A stretch of 64,000 nt of DNA from Blautia hominis (GTDB taxonomy: Bacteria > Bacillota > Clostridia > Lachnospirales > Lachnospiraceae), in NCBI GenBank assembly GCA_002270465.1, contig NQOF01000001.1, forward strand, positions 2,501 to 66,500. Direction: 5' to 3'. Below are positions 25,047-34,293 of this stretch, in pieces; position 1 is the stretch's first letter; every line of letters begins with the position of its first letter. Made by a program: the position numbers and the translations under genes. The notes under the pieces are model-generated. The model made no database searches and was not told where the DNA came from. It saw nothing but the letters and a program-made list of their open reading frames with translations.

Positions 25047-26524
25047 AATCTGCCGTATAATTTTGTCATATGCCAGATCCTGCCTTTTAATTCGTCTGAA
25101 AATGCATTTTTTCCCATCCTCCACTTCCAGTTGTCCCCTAATGTGGAGGGGGTATTGATCCTTGCCTCACTGCCAAGGCCCAGATAATCCTGTACCGGTA
25201 TGATGCAGGTGTCCGCCACGCTGCGCATGGCAAGGCTGATCAGATCCCAGTGCTGCTCCTCCTTTGGCGTATGGAAGCTGTTCATGTATCGGAGAGCAAC
25301 ATCCCTGTCCCAGTCTGTCAAGTGCTCATACCAGCCCATTGTAGTATCATTGTCATGGGTTCCTGTGTAGACCACACAGTTTCTGTCATATTTATAGGTG
25401 AGATAGTCACTGTTCTCACTGGTGTCAAAAGCAAACTGCAGCACTTTCATGCCCGGATACCCGCTGTCACGCAGCAGCTTATACACGGTCTCCGTGAGAA
25501 ATCCCAAATCTTCCGCAATGATGTTCCGCTCTCCCAGCTCTTCTTTCATGGTATGGAACAAATCCATACCCGGCCCCTTTTCCCAATGGCCGTTTTGTGC
25601 CGTATCATCTCCGTAAGGGATGGAATAATACTCATCAAATCCCCTGAAATGGTCAATACGCACAATATCAAAGAGTTTAAAGCAGTGGCTGATCCTGCGC
25701 ATCCACCAGCCATAGTGCATTCTCTTGTGGTAATCCCAGCGGTACAGGGGATTGCCCCAAAGCTGGCCTGTGGCAGAAAACCCGTCCGGCGGACATCCGG
25801 CCACTGCTATGGGCAGATTATTTTCATCCAGCTGGAACAGTTCCGGGTTCGCCCAGGTATCCGCGCTGTCAAAGGCCACATAGATCGGGATATCCCCAAC
25901 GATCTGTATCCCCTTTTCATGGGCATAATTCTTCACATTTTTCCACTGTTCAAAAAATTCAAACTGCAGGTACTGATAAAAAATAATGTCCTCACGCAGC
26001 TCGTCCTGATATTTTTTCAGGGCAGCAGGCTCTCTCAGGCGCACTTCCTCATCCCACTCAATCCAGCTTTTGCCGCCAAATTTATTCTTCACAGCCATGT
26101 AGAGGGCATAATCATCCAACCAGTGGTTATTTTCCACACAAAAAGTGAGGAAATTGCCGTCGGAAAGAATCTTACTTCTCTCAAATGCTTTCCGAAGGAG
26201 AGGAAAACGGCTCTCGTATATTTTCCCATAGTCAATATAGGAGGGATGGTCTCCCCAGTCGCAGGCATCGCACTCTTCCTTTTTAAGCCATCCTTTTCCG
26301 ATCAGGACATTCAAATCTATGAAATAGGGGTTGCCTGCAAAAGTGGAAAAGGACTGATAGGGGGAATCCCCGTAGCTGGTAGGTCCCAGCGGCAGTATCT
26401 GCCAGAGCTTCTGACCGGTATCCCTCAAAAGGTCAATAAACTCATATGCCTCCTTTGAAAATGCTCCAATGCCGTATGGAGACGGCAGACTGGCGATTGG
26501 CAGCAGCATTCCACTTCTTCTCAT
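25043..26524 (-). CDS. malQ: 4-alpha-glucanotransferase (amylomaltase)
   Basis: Protein of 493 residues (GH77). It transfers maltodextrin segments between glucans in glycogen, starch and maltose metabolism. The N-terminus is MRRSGMLLPIASLPSPYGIG. Catalytic motifs are the nucleophile Asp in VRIDHFRGFDEYY near residue 292, the acid/base Glu in IIAEDLGFLTE near 340, and Asp in GTHDNDTTMGW near 390. Its start lies 4 bases after the truA stop, with GGAAGAGGA inside the truA end, so it is co-transcribed with the ecf-truA genes, where rplM-rpsI are often found instead. Confidence 0.96.
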   Translation of the reverse strand: MRRSGMLLPIASLPSPYGIGAFSKEAYEFIDLLRDTGQKLWQILPLGPTSYGDSPYQSFSTFAGNPYFIDLNVLIGKGWLKKEECDACDWGDHPSYIDYGKIYESRFPLLRKAFERSKILSDGNFLTFCVENNHWLDDYALYMAVKNKFGGKSWIEWDEEVRLREPAALKKYQDELREDIIFYQYLQFEFFEQWKNVKNYAHEKGIQIVGDIPIYVAFDSADTWANPELFQLDENNLPIAVAGCPPDGFSATGQLWGNPLYRWDYHKRMHYGWWMRRISHCFKLFDIVRIDHFRGFDEYYSIPYGDDTAQNGHWEKGPGMDLFHTMKEELGERNIIAEDLGFLTETVYKLLRDSGYPGMKVLQFAFDTSENSDYLTYKYDRNCVVYTGTHDNDTTMGWYEHLTDWDRDVALRYMNSFHTPKEEQHWDLISLAMRSVADTCIIPVQDYLGLGSEARINTPSTLGDNWKWRMGKNAFSDELKGRIWHMTKLYGRL

Positions 26525-26528
26525 ATCA

Positions 26529-27284
26529 CTATTCCTCTTCCTTGCCGTTTTTATAGTCAATTTTTATCAGGGTAAGCCCCCGCGCCGGTGCGGTGGGGCC
26601 GGCTGCTTTCCTGTCTCTGGCAGCCAGTATCTCCCGGATTTTTTCAGGGGGATAGGCCCCGCCGCCGATCTCCATCAGCGTGCCTGCCAGAATCCGCACC
26701 ATATTGTACAAGAATCCGCTGCCGGTAATGCGCATGGTGATCAGGTCGTTCTCACGTTCCACTGAAAACCCGTGAATGGTCCTGACCGTAGTCTTCACCT
26801 GCGCCCCGGAACCGCAGAAGCTTTTAAAATCATGTTCTCCCAGCAGATATTCCCCCGCCTTTCTCATCTTCTCTATATCCATGGGGATATAAGTAAAATG
26901 AGAATAAAACCGCTCTGTGGGCACAGGAAACCTTCTGTTCAGGATCCGGTACTCATAAGTCTTCTCACTGACCCGGTACCTGGGATGAAAATCTGCGCCT
27001 ACCTCCTTTGACATCTGGATACGGATATCCTCAGGAAGGCGTTGGTTCAGTGCATAAGATATCTTTTCCCCGGGCATCCTGGCATTTGTGTCAAACACGG
27101 CCACATTGCCCAGGGCGTGTACGCCTGCATCGGTTCTGCTTGCCCCTATGGTCTCCACATGCTCATGCAGCAGCTCCGACAGATGGCGGTTTAAAACTTC
27201 CTGTACCGTAATTCCATTTGGCTGCACCTGCCAGCCGCAGTAGTTTGTGCCATCGTAAGCAACCTCCAGCATAATACGCTTCAT
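26529..27284 (-). CDS. truA: tRNA pseudouridine(38-40) synthase
   Basis: Protein of 251 residues starting MKRIMLEVAYDGTNYCGWQ. It modifies uridines 38-40 in tRNA anticodon arms. The catalytic Asp is in GASRTDAGVHALGN near residue 53. GGAGGGG overlapping the ecfT stop region gives a good start. A longer upstream frame has no matching family sequence and is not used. Confidence 0.96.
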   Translation of the reverse strand: MKRIMLEVAYDGTNYCGWQVQPNGITVQEVLNRHLSELLHEHVETIGASRTDAGVHALGNVAVFDTNARMPGEKISYALNQRLPEDIRIQMSKEVGADFHPRYRVSEKTYEYRILNRRFPVPTERFYSHFTYIPMDIEKMRKAGEYLLGEHDFKSFCGSGAQVKTTVRTIHGFSVERENDLITMRITGSGFLYNMVRILAGTLMEIGGGAYPPEKIREILAARDRKAAGPTAPARGLTLIKIDYKNGKEEE

Positions 27285-27295
27285 ACCGGCCCCTC

Positions 27296-28096
27296 CTAGA
27301 CGAGCACACGGATCGCAATATCCGCGGCCAGATACAGGAAAATACACACATAGGCAGAGATATCCCTGCTGTGGTATTTGAGAGGCTTCATGGATGTCCG
27401 GTTCTCACCGCCGTGATAGCACCGCGCTTCCATGGCCATAGCCAGATCATCCGCTCTTCTGAAAGCGGAGATAAAAAGGGGCACCAGAAGCGGCAGCAGG
27501 TTCTTGGCTTTCTGGATCAGACTGCCCTTCTCAAAGTCAGCACCTCTGGCGATCTGGGCTTTCATGATCTTATCCGTCTCCTCCATGAGGATGGGGATGA
27601 ATCTGAGGGCGATGGACATCATCATGGCAATCTCATGCACGGGGATCCTGATCTTATTCAGGGGCTTCATAAGCCTTTCCAAACCGTCTGTAAGCTGGTT
27701 CGGTGTTGTGGTCAGCGTCATGACCGAGGAGCCGATAACCAGGTAGATCAGCCGGATGCCGATCCTCACGGCCTGCAGGATACCTTCCTTTGTGATCTTT
27801 AATATCCAAAACTGCCAAAGTACCTTGCCAGGTACCAGAAACAAGTTGAACGCAACGGTGATCAAAAGTATGAAAAACAGCGGTTTCAGGCCTTTCAGCA
27901 TGAATTTTACAGGAACCTTTGACATGACGATGATCGTCACCAAAAATGCGGTTGCCAGCAAATATCCCCAGAAGGAATCTGCCACGAAAAGGGATACCAG
28001 AAACATGATGGTTCCTACAAACTTTACACGGGGGTCCAGCCTGTGGAGAAGCGAATCCGCAGGGTAATATTGTCCGATCGTAATATCTCTTATCAT
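27296..28096 (-). CDS. ecfT: ECF transporter T component
   Basis: Protein of 266 residues, a membrane scaffold of the energy-coupling factor module that joins the ATPases to substrate-binding S components for vitamins or metal ions. It has five to six helices and the coupling-helix signatures ARGADFEKG near residue 186 and SAFRRADDLAMAMEARCYHGG near 215. It overlaps ecfA2 by 4 bases. No S component gene is in the window, as expected for a group II ECF module shared by several S proteins. Confidence 0.95.
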   Translation of the reverse strand: MIRDITIGQYYPADSLLHRLDPRVKFVGTIMFLVSLFVADSFWGYLLATAFLVTIIVMSKVPVKFMLKGLKPLFFILLITVAFNLFLVPGKVLWQFWILKITKEGILQAVRIGIRLIYLVIGSSVMTLTTTPNQLTDGLERLMKPLNKIRIPVHEIAMMMSIALRFIPILMEETDKIMKAQIARGADFEKGSLIQKAKNLLPLLVPLFISAFRRADDLAMAMEARCYHGGENRTSMKPLKYHSRDISAYVCIFLYLAADIAIRVLV

Positions 28097-28950
28097 TTGT
28101 CCAATCTCTCCAGTGCCTGTAATATACTTGCCTTTGCCTCTTCTACCGTGGTAGCCCGGGTGTCCACATGCAGCCCGCGTTCACCGAGCGCGTGCATGAT
28201 ATAGGTGATCTGGGGTGCAGCAAGCCCCATAGCCTCCAGCTCCTTGTAATGGGAAAAGACTTCTCTCGGTACACCGTCAAATGCCTTTTCCCCCTTATTC
28301 ATCACGATCATGCGCTCCACATATTTCGCGATGTCCTCCATACTGTGGGATACCAGGATCACGGTGATTCCCCGCAGGCTGTGCAGGGATGCGATCTGAT
28401 CCAGTATCTCATCACGGCCCTGAGGGTCCAGCCCTGCTGTAGGCTCATCCAGGATCAGCACTTCCGGCTCCATGGCCAGAACCCCTGCGATGGCCGCCCG
28501 CCGCTTCTGCCCGCCTGACAGTTCAAAAGGAGAACTTTTATAAAACTTTTCCGGTAATCCCGCCTGGGTCAGCGCTCTGACTGCCCTCTCCTCTGCTTCT
28601 TCTTTTGAGAACCCCAGATTCTTTGGCCCAAAGCAGACATCCTCCAGAACCTCTGCCTCAAAAAGCTGATGTTCCGGGTACTGGAATACCAGCCCCACCT
28701 TGCTTCGCTGCTCCTGCCTGTCATATTTATCTGCCCAGATATCCTGGCCATTATAGAAAACAGTGCCTGATGTAGGTTTCATAAGGCCGTTAAAATGCTG
28801 TATCAGTGTAGATTTTCCGCTTCCCGTGTGACCGATAATGCCCATGAACTGACCGTCGGGGATTTCCATATCCACATCCTTTAAGGCATGCATTTCATAG
28901 ACGGTTCCCGGACTGTATGTGTATGTGATATGCTCTAATTTTATTGACAT
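28093..28950 (-). CDS. ecfA2: ECF transporter ATPase, EcfA2 type
   Basis: Protein of 285 residues. ABC ATPase with Walker A GHTGSGKST near residue 42, Q-loop FQYPEHQLFE, signature LSGGQKRR near 145, Walker B VLILDEPTAGLDP and a switch His in LVSHSMEDIA. It pairs with EcfA1. It overlaps ecfA1 by 10 bases. Confidence 0.95.
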   Translation of the reverse strand: MSIKLEHITYTYSPGTVYEMHALKDVDMEIPDGQFMGIIGHTGSGKSTLIQHFNGLMKPTSGTVFYNGQDIWADKYDRQEQRSKVGLVFQYPEHQLFEAEVLEDVCFGPKNLGFSKEEAEERAVRALTQAGLPEKFYKSSPFELSGGQKRRAAIAGVLAMEPEVLILDEPTAGLDPQGRDEILDQIASLHSLRGITVILVSHSMEDIAKYVERMIVMNKGEKAFDGVPREVFSHYKELEAMGLAAPQITYIMHALGERGLHVDTRATTVEEAKASILQALERLDK

Positions 28951-29786
28951 AATGCGTTCACCAATTCCTCTGTTGTCAGAATTCCTGCAGGCAGCTTCAC
29001 TCCCGCCTGTTTCAGTTCATAGGCCAGAAGTGTCACCTGGGGTACATCCAGGCGGTAGGATTTCAACTCCTCCACCCTGGAAAACACCTCCCTAGGTGTT
29101 CCCTGCATCACTACTTTCCCCTGGTCCATAATGAAAACACGATCCGCGTTCACCACTTCCTCCATATAATGCGTGATCAGAACAACTGTGATGCCTTCTT
29201 TTTCGTTCAGTTCCTTTACTGCGCGGAGCACTTCTTTTCTGCCGTTTGGGTCCAACATGGCTGTGGGTTCATCCAGTATGATGCATTTGGGGTGCATAGC
29301 CATCACACCGGCTATGGCAACCCTCTGCTTCTGCCCGCCTGACAGTTTATTTGGCGAATGATGGCGGTAAGCGGTCATTCCCACTGCCTCCAGACTTTCA
29401 TTCACCCTCTGCCAGATATGGTCTGTGGGGATTCCCATGTTCTCAGGGCCGAATCCCACATCCTCCTCCACCACAGTACCGATGATCTGATTGTCGGGAT
29501 TCTGGAAAACCATTCCTGCTTTCTGGCGGATCTTCCAGATCTCCTCTTCCTCCATAGTGTTCATGCCGTCCAGCCACAGCGCGCCCTCCGTAGGAAACAA
29601 AAGGGCATTGATATGCTTTGCCAGAGTGGATTTACCGGAGCCGTTGTGTCCCAGAACAGCAATAAACTGTCCTGCTTCGATATCCAGCTCCACATTGTCA
29701 AGGGCCCTGTAGGTACCCTCCACATGGCCGCTTTCATCGTATTTATAATAGTCATGCACCAGTTTAATGGCTTTTACAATTCCCAT
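28941..29786 (-). CDS. ecfA1: ECF transporter ATPase, EcfA1 type
   Basis: Protein of 281 residues. Walker A GHNGSGKST near residue 46, Q-loop FQNPDNQIIG, signature LSGGQKQR near 143, Walker B CIILDEPTAMLDP, and LITHYMEEV. First gene of ecfA1-ecfA2-ecfT-truA-malQ. GGAAAGGA precedes the ATG. The 265 bp upstream hold only MITE-like sequence, so the promoter may lie in or near that. Confidence 0.95.
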   Translation of the reverse strand: MGIVKAIKLVHDYYKYDESGHVEGTYRALDNVELDIEAGQFIAVLGHNGSGKSTLAKHINALLFPTEGALWLDGMNTMEEEEIWKIRQKAGMVFQNPDNQIIGTVVEEDVGFGPENMGIPTDHIWQRVNESLEAVGMTAYRHHSPNKLSGGQKQRVAIAGVMAMHPKCIILDEPTAMLDPNGRKEVLRAVKELNEKEGITVVLITHYMEEVVNADRVFIMDQGKVVMQGTPREVFSRVEELKSYRLDVPQVTLLAYELKQAGVKLPAGILTTEELVNALCQ

Positions 29787-29815
29787 TTTATATCCTTTCC
29801 ATTGTACCTGATTTG

Positions 29816-29836
29816 TAACGATCCAGTCAACTGCAT
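29816..29836. repeat. Family 1 MITE terminal-repeat remnant
   Basis: GTAACGATCCAGTCAACTG resembles the left part of the 9803-9830 remnant (GTAACTATTCAGTCAACTG). It lies 30 bases upstream of ecfA1. Confidence 0.35.
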
Positions 29837-29884
29837 AATCACGGGTATTTACCCAATAAAATCACGCTCCGATGGGGGATCTCT

Positions 29885-30045
29885 GTTACTATTCACGGCT
29901 GTTGTCCCGCGAGGTGTTTTTATGCGCTTGCGCATGAAAATCCCGAGGCAGCCAGCGCGATATGGGGCAGAATGCTCCATATGTGCATCGCGAAGCGTGT
30001 TACTGTTTACAGAACTGCGTTTTTTGCAGGGCTGTGAATAGTAAC
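29885..30045 (+). repeat. MITE-like element, family 2, copy D
   Basis: A 161-bp segment bounded by GTTACTATTCACGGC and GCTGTGAATAGTAAC. Its interior matches the reverse complement of copy E. It also holds internal palindromes such as ATGCGCTTGCGCAT. It lies 6 bases past the HAD-GNAT stop codon and between that gene and ecfA1. Confidence 0.7.
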
Positions 30046-30051
30046 GGATCT

Positions 30052-31236
30052 CTATTCACTGCAGGTATATCTGTAGACCTCCATATCCTCGCTGTCATCC
30101 TCCAAACGGTAGTCAATCTTAGAAAATCCCAGCTTGCGGGCCAGTTTTTTAGAGGCCAGATTGGCACTGCGTATCCTGCAGTACAGGTACACAGCCCCTC
30201 TTCTCTTTGCCTCCTCCAAAATACCCCGGCAGGCTTCATAGGCAAATCCTTTTCCTCTGTGTTTTTCATCAATGAGATAACCCAGTTCCACCACAGAGCT
30301 GTTGTGGTTCCATATTTTTGGCTCCACCCCTGCACGGCCCACGATCATCCCGCTCTCTTTCTCCTCCAGGACCCAGTAGCCCATATCACACATTTCATAC
30401 ATGTATTTGCGGTAGGAGGGAAAGGCCTCCAGTTCCTCCTCCAGGCTCTTTGCCATTCCTTCCGAGGTATCCGGGGTTCCCTGGCTGGTGATCTCCATCA
30501 TTTTAGGAATATCCTGTTCCGTCATTTCCCGTATCCGCAGTCTTTTTGTCTCACACACCAATGCGGGAAGATGTCTGCCATGGCAGTATACTTTCTCTAA
30601 AAAAGCACCGTCAATCTCTTCATATCCCTCGATCACCACATCCGCGGGGCTTAGATCCTGCTTTCCGGAATCCGGGTTGAAGTAGGCGCAGCAGACGATC
30701 CCTGCCGCCTTTGCTGCCCTGCATCCGTTGCTGGAGTCCTCCAGGATCAGGCACTCCTCCGGGTCAAGTTTCATCTGCCTGGCGGCTTCCAAAAATACAT
30801 CCGGTGCCGGTTTTGGGTTTTTCACCTGCTCCCCGCTCACAAGAAGTTCAAAATAACCGTCAATCCCCAGACTTGTCACCACCTGCCGGATATAGGCCAA
30901 AGGGGAGGAGGAGGCTATAGCCAGACGATATCCGCTGTCTTTGAGACGTCCGAGCAGCTGGGGCACACCCTCTATCATAGGAAAGCCTTCCTCTGCAATG
31001 ACCTTCTTTTTTATCTGTTCCATAGTCTCAACCAGTTCTTTATCATCCCTGGAAATCCCATAATTATCATGCAGTATATCCATTAAAAAACCATTGGTGG
31101 AACCGATACATGGTTTGTAAATCTCATAATCAAGTTCAATCCCCCGCACTGCAAGCGCCTGTTTCCAGACTCTGTAGTGGACCGGCTCACTGTTGATCAA
31201 CACGCCGTCCATATCGAAAATAATTCCTTTTAACAT
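30052..31236 (-). CDS. HAD hydrolase-GNAT acetyltransferase fusion protein
   Basis: Protein of 394 residues with two domains. Residues 1-215 form a HAD-superfamily phosphatase or mutase of the beta-phosphoglucomutase-like type: FDMDGVLINSEP (nucleophile Asp), ASSSPLAYIR near 110, KPAPDVFLEAA near 142, and LEDSSNGCRAAKAAGI near 165. Residues 230-394 form a GNAT domain: RLRIREMTEQDIPKM, GVEPKIWNHNSSVVELGYLI, and acetyl-CoA loop KHRGKGFAYEAC near 325. The domains usually occur as separate proteins. The substrates are unknown. A shared pathway for the two activities is possible but unproven. Confidence 0.88.
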   Translation of the reverse strand: MLKGIIFDMDGVLINSEPVHYRVWKQALAVRGIELDYEIYKPCIGSTNGFLMDILHDNYGISRDDKELVETMEQIKKKVIAEEGFPMIEGVPQLLGRLKDSGYRLAIASSSPLAYIRQVVTSLGIDGYFELLVSGEQVKNPKPAPDVFLEAARQMKLDPEECLILEDSSNGCRAAKAAGIVCCAYFNPDSGKQDLSPADVVIEGYEEIDGAFLEKVYCHGRHLPALVCETKRLRIREMTEQDIPKMMEITSQGTPDTSEGMAKSLEEELEAFPSYRKYMYEMCDMGYWVLEEKESGMIVGRAGVEPKIWNHNSSVVELGYLIDEKHRGKGFAYEACRGILEEAKRRGAVYLYCRIRSANLASKKLARKLGFSKIDYRLEDDSEDMEVYRYTCSE

Positions 31237-31274
31237 ACTATCTCCCTTTTAACGGAACTTTACCCTGTGTTTTC

Positions 31275-31318
31275 CAAAAAAACGAGGGAGCGCCGCTGTC
31301 AAAGCGACACTCCCTCGT
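31275..31318 (-). terminator. Terminator of the tig-clpP-clpX-lon-engB cluster
   Basis: ACGAGGGAG pairs with CTCCCTCGT around a loop that holds its own short stem, followed by TTTTTTT on the minus strand. It lies 15 bases past engB. Confidence 0.9.
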
Positions 31319-31332
31319 ATCTCTACACGGTC

Positions 31333-31929
31333 CTACGCCGGCTCAAACAGCAAACTTTCCGCCAGCTCCCAGATTTCCTCTCTCCCCTGCTTTGTCTCAG
31401 CGGAGAATGGGATCACTCTTGTACCCGGACGCAGCGCAAGCCCTTCTTTTAAGGCTTTTACATGCTTCGGTACCTGGCTTCTCTTTAATTTGTCCACTTT
31501 TGTTGCTATGATAATCGGCTCATATCCGTTGTGCACAATCCAGTCATACATGGTTTTATCGTTGGCAGATGGGTCATGGCGGATATCGATCAGCAAAAAT
31601 ACTGCTTTCAATTCCTTTGTATTCTGCAGATATCTCTCTATCAGCTTTCCCCACTGTTCCTTTACCGCCTGGGCTACTTTTGCGTAGCCGTACCCCGGCA
31701 GGTCCACCAGATATAACGCATCATTCACATTATAAAAATTTATAGTCTGTGTCTTTCCGGGGGATGCGCTGGTCCTTGCCAGGGATTTCCTGTTCATAAG
31801 CGCATTGATCAGGGAAGATTTCCCTACGTTTGATTTCCCCGCAAATGCGATGTGCGGCAGCTCCGTCACGGGAAGCGTGCTTGTGACACCGCAGACAATA
31901 TCCAGTGATACATTTTTAATTACCATCAT
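31333..31929 (-). CDS. engB: Ribosome biogenesis GTPase EngB/YsxC
   Basis: Protein of 198 residues. Essential GTPase acting in assembly of the large ribosomal subunit. G1 is GKSNVGKSS near residue 31, G3 DLPGYG near 76, G4 ATKVDKL near 142, and G5 FSAETKQG near 173. It follows lon by 19 bases, the usual clostridial and Bacillus arrangement. Confidence 0.96.
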   Translation of the reverse strand: MMVIKNVSLDIVCGVTSTLPVTELPHIAFAGKSNVGKSSLINALMNRKSLARTSASPGKTQTINFYNVNDALYLVDLPGYGYAKVAQAVKEQWGKLIERYLQNTKELKAVFLLIDIRHDPSANDKTMYDWIVHNGYEPIIIATKVDKLKRSQVPKHVKALKEGLALRPGTRVIPFSAETKQGREEIWELAESLLFEPA

Positions 31930-31948
31930 TCATCCTCCGAATTTGGTT

Positions 31949-34264
31949 TCAGACAAAAGCCTGTGCCAGCACTTCTTCCATGGTGCTGACAAATACAATG
32001 GTCATGCCGTCTGTGATCTCTTTTTCCATCTCTTCAATATCCGGCCTGTTCTCCCCCGGAACCAGCACAGTTTCAATCCCTGCACTCTTAGCTGCCAGAA
32101 GCTTTTCCTTCAGGCCCCCGATCGGCAGTACCCGTCCTCTTAAGGTGATCTCACCGGTCATGGCAAGATCTGCCTTCACCGGTGTTCCGGTCACTGCGGA
32201 GAGCATGGCGGTGGCCATGGTGATTCCCGCGGACGGACCGTCCTTAGGTACCGCTCCCTCAGGAATGTGGATATGTAAATCATGTTCCTGGAAAAATTCA
32301 GGTTTGATATTATATTTATCCGCTATGGAACGGATGAAACTCACCCCGGTCTGTGCTGACTCTTTCATCACATCCCCCAGCTGTCCGGTGAGCATGAATT
32401 CGCCTTTTCCGGGCATGAGGTTTACTTCGATCTGCAGGGTATCACCACCCACGCTGGTCCACGCAAGCCCGCGTACGATTCCAATCTCATCCGTGTTGTT
32501 CTTCCTCTGGTAGGTGAACTTGGCACGGCCTAAAAACGCCTCCAGATTCTCTTTCTGCACTGTGACGGATTCCTGCTTATCCTCCAGGATCCGCCTTGCG
32601 GTCTTCCTGCAGATTTCACCGATCTTCCGCTCCAATTCCCTGACTCCGGCTTCCTTTGTATAGCCGGTGATCATTTCCCGCAGAACCTCATCCTCCAGAA
32701 CGAGCTGTCCCTCTTTCAGGCCATGGATCTTCATCTGCTTCGGAACGAGATGTTCTTTGCCGATGTGCCATTTTTCATTTTCCGTATAGCTGCTCACCTC
32801 AATGATCTCCATACGGTCCAGAAGCGGCCTTGGTATCGTCTGCAGGTCATTGGCTGTGGCAATGAACAGCACCTCTGACAGATCCAGCGGGATCTCCACA
32901 TAATGGTCCCTGAACTTGTTATTCTGCTCAGAATCCAGCACTTCCAGAAGTGCGGAAGACGTGTCCCCTTTATAATCGCTGCTGACTTTGTCTATCTCAT
33001 CCAGAAGCATCAGGGGATTTTTCACACCTGCCTGTATCAGCCCATTGGCGATCCTGCCGGGCATGGCGCCGATATAGGTTCTTCTGTGTCCCCGGATCTC
33101 AGCCTCATCCCGTACGCCGCCCAGACAGATGCGGACATATTCCTTGTGGAGCGCCCGCGCCACGGACTTGGCAATGGAGGTCTTTCCTGTTCCAGGAGGA
33201 CCCACCAGACACAGAATGGGACTTTCACCTTTTTTGGTGAGTGTGCGCACCGCCAGAAATTCCATGATGCGTTCCTTCACCTTGTTAAGGCCGTAATGGT
33301 CTGTTTCCAGAACCTTGTTGGCCTCTTTTAAGTTCTTATTATCCCTGGTCATCTTATCCCAGGGAAGAGAGAGAAGTGTCTCAATATAACTGCGCATCAC
33401 ACTGGACTCTGCCTGACTGCCTGCCGTATTCTTAAATCGATCCACTTCTTTTATTATCTTGTCTTTCACTTCCCGGGAAGCTTTCAGCTTCCTGGCTTCC
33501 TCACGGAACTGGTCCGCCTCGGACCGGGTATCATCTTCGCCCAGCTCTTCCCGAATCAGTTTGAGCTGTTCTCTCAGGATATATTCCCTCTGATTCTTGT
33601 CCACCCGCTCTTTTACTTTACTCTGCAGTTCTGCACTGATTTCCAGGACCTCGATCTCATTGGTGAGAATGATTCCCAGTTCCTCATAGCGCTCTTCCAG
33701 AGATACCGCTTCCAGAACCTTCTGTCTGTCCTCATATTTCATGGGAAGATGTATGGATATCTGGTCAATGACCTTGCTCACATCATCCAGTTCCAGTATC
33801 TGGCCTGCCAGTTCTTTGCTCATCTTTGGATTCACATTGCAGTATTTGACAAAGATCTCTTTCATGCCGCGGAGCATGGCTTCCTCCACACTCTCCTCCA
33901 CACTTTTCAGTTCTTCAACATCAAAGGTAGCTGCCTCGGCATTCAGATAGTATTCACTTTCCGTAAAACGGAGCAGTTCAGCCCGCTCCATTCCCTCTAC
34001 CAGGACTCGGACAATATTCTTGGGCAGTTTTACAAGCTGCTTTATCTCCGCAACGGTTCCAATTTTATATAAATCTTCCTGGCCCGGGTCCTCCACTGCA
34101 GGATCCTTCTGGGTGATCAAAAGCACCCTCTGATCCTGCATCATGGCCTTCTCAATGGCCTGTATGGATTTTTCCCTGCTCACATCAAAATGGACGATCA
34201 TGTCAGGAAGGATGGTTGTACCTCTAAGGGCGATGGCCGGCAGATTATAGATTATGTCACTCAT
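31949..34264 (-). CDS. lon: ATP-dependent protease Lon
   Basis: Protein of 771 residues. It degrades misfolded and regulatory proteins in the cytoplasm. An N-terminal substrate domain (1-200) is followed by a coiled-coil section, an AAA+ domain with Walker A GPPGTGKTSIAKS near 350, and a C-terminal Ser-Lys protease domain with PKDGPSAGITMAT near 675 and Lys in IGGLKEKLLAAKSAG near 718. The length is typical of LonA. It is 29 bases from clpX. Confidence 0.97.
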   Translation of the reverse strand: MSDIIYNLPAIALRGTTILPDMIVHFDVSREKSIQAIEKAMMQDQRVLLITQKDPAVEDPGQEDLYKIGTVAEIKQLVKLPKNIVRVLVEGMERAELLRFTESEYYLNAEAATFDVEELKSVEESVEEAMLRGMKEIFVKYCNVNPKMSKELAGQILELDDVSKVIDQISIHLPMKYEDRQKVLEAVSLEERYEELGIILTNEIEVLEISAELQSKVKERVDKNQREYILREQLKLIREELGEDDTRSEADQFREEARKLKASREVKDKIIKEVDRFKNTAGSQAESSVMRSYIETLLSLPWDKMTRDNKNLKEANKVLETDHYGLNKVKERIMEFLAVRTLTKKGESPILCLVGPPGTGKTSIAKSVARALHKEYVRICLGGVRDEAEIRGHRRTYIGAMPGRIANGLIQAGVKNPLMLLDEIDKVSSDYKGDTSSALLEVLDSEQNNKFRDHYVEIPLDLSEVLFIATANDLQTIPRPLLDRMEIIEVSSYTENEKWHIGKEHLVPKQMKIHGLKEGQLVLEDEVLREMITGYTKEAGVRELERKIGEICRKTARRILEDKQESVTVQKENLEAFLGRAKFTYQRKNNTDEIGIVRGLAWTSVGGDTLQIEVNLMPGKGEFMLTGQLGDVMKESAQTGVSFIRSIADKYNIKPEFFQEHDLHIHIPEGAVPKDGPSAGITMATAMLSAVTGTPVKADLAMTGEITLRGRVLPIGGLKEKLLAAKSAGIETVLVPGENRPDIEEMEKEITDGMTIVFVSTMEEVLAQAFV

Positions 34265-34293
34265 TCCCGCGCCTCCTTAATCGTTATGCATAT

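Noticed and set aside
25250-26458. 402-codon plus-strand frame opposite malQ
   Set aside because: Antisense to malQ, which has all its catalytic motifs; no start signal or family match.
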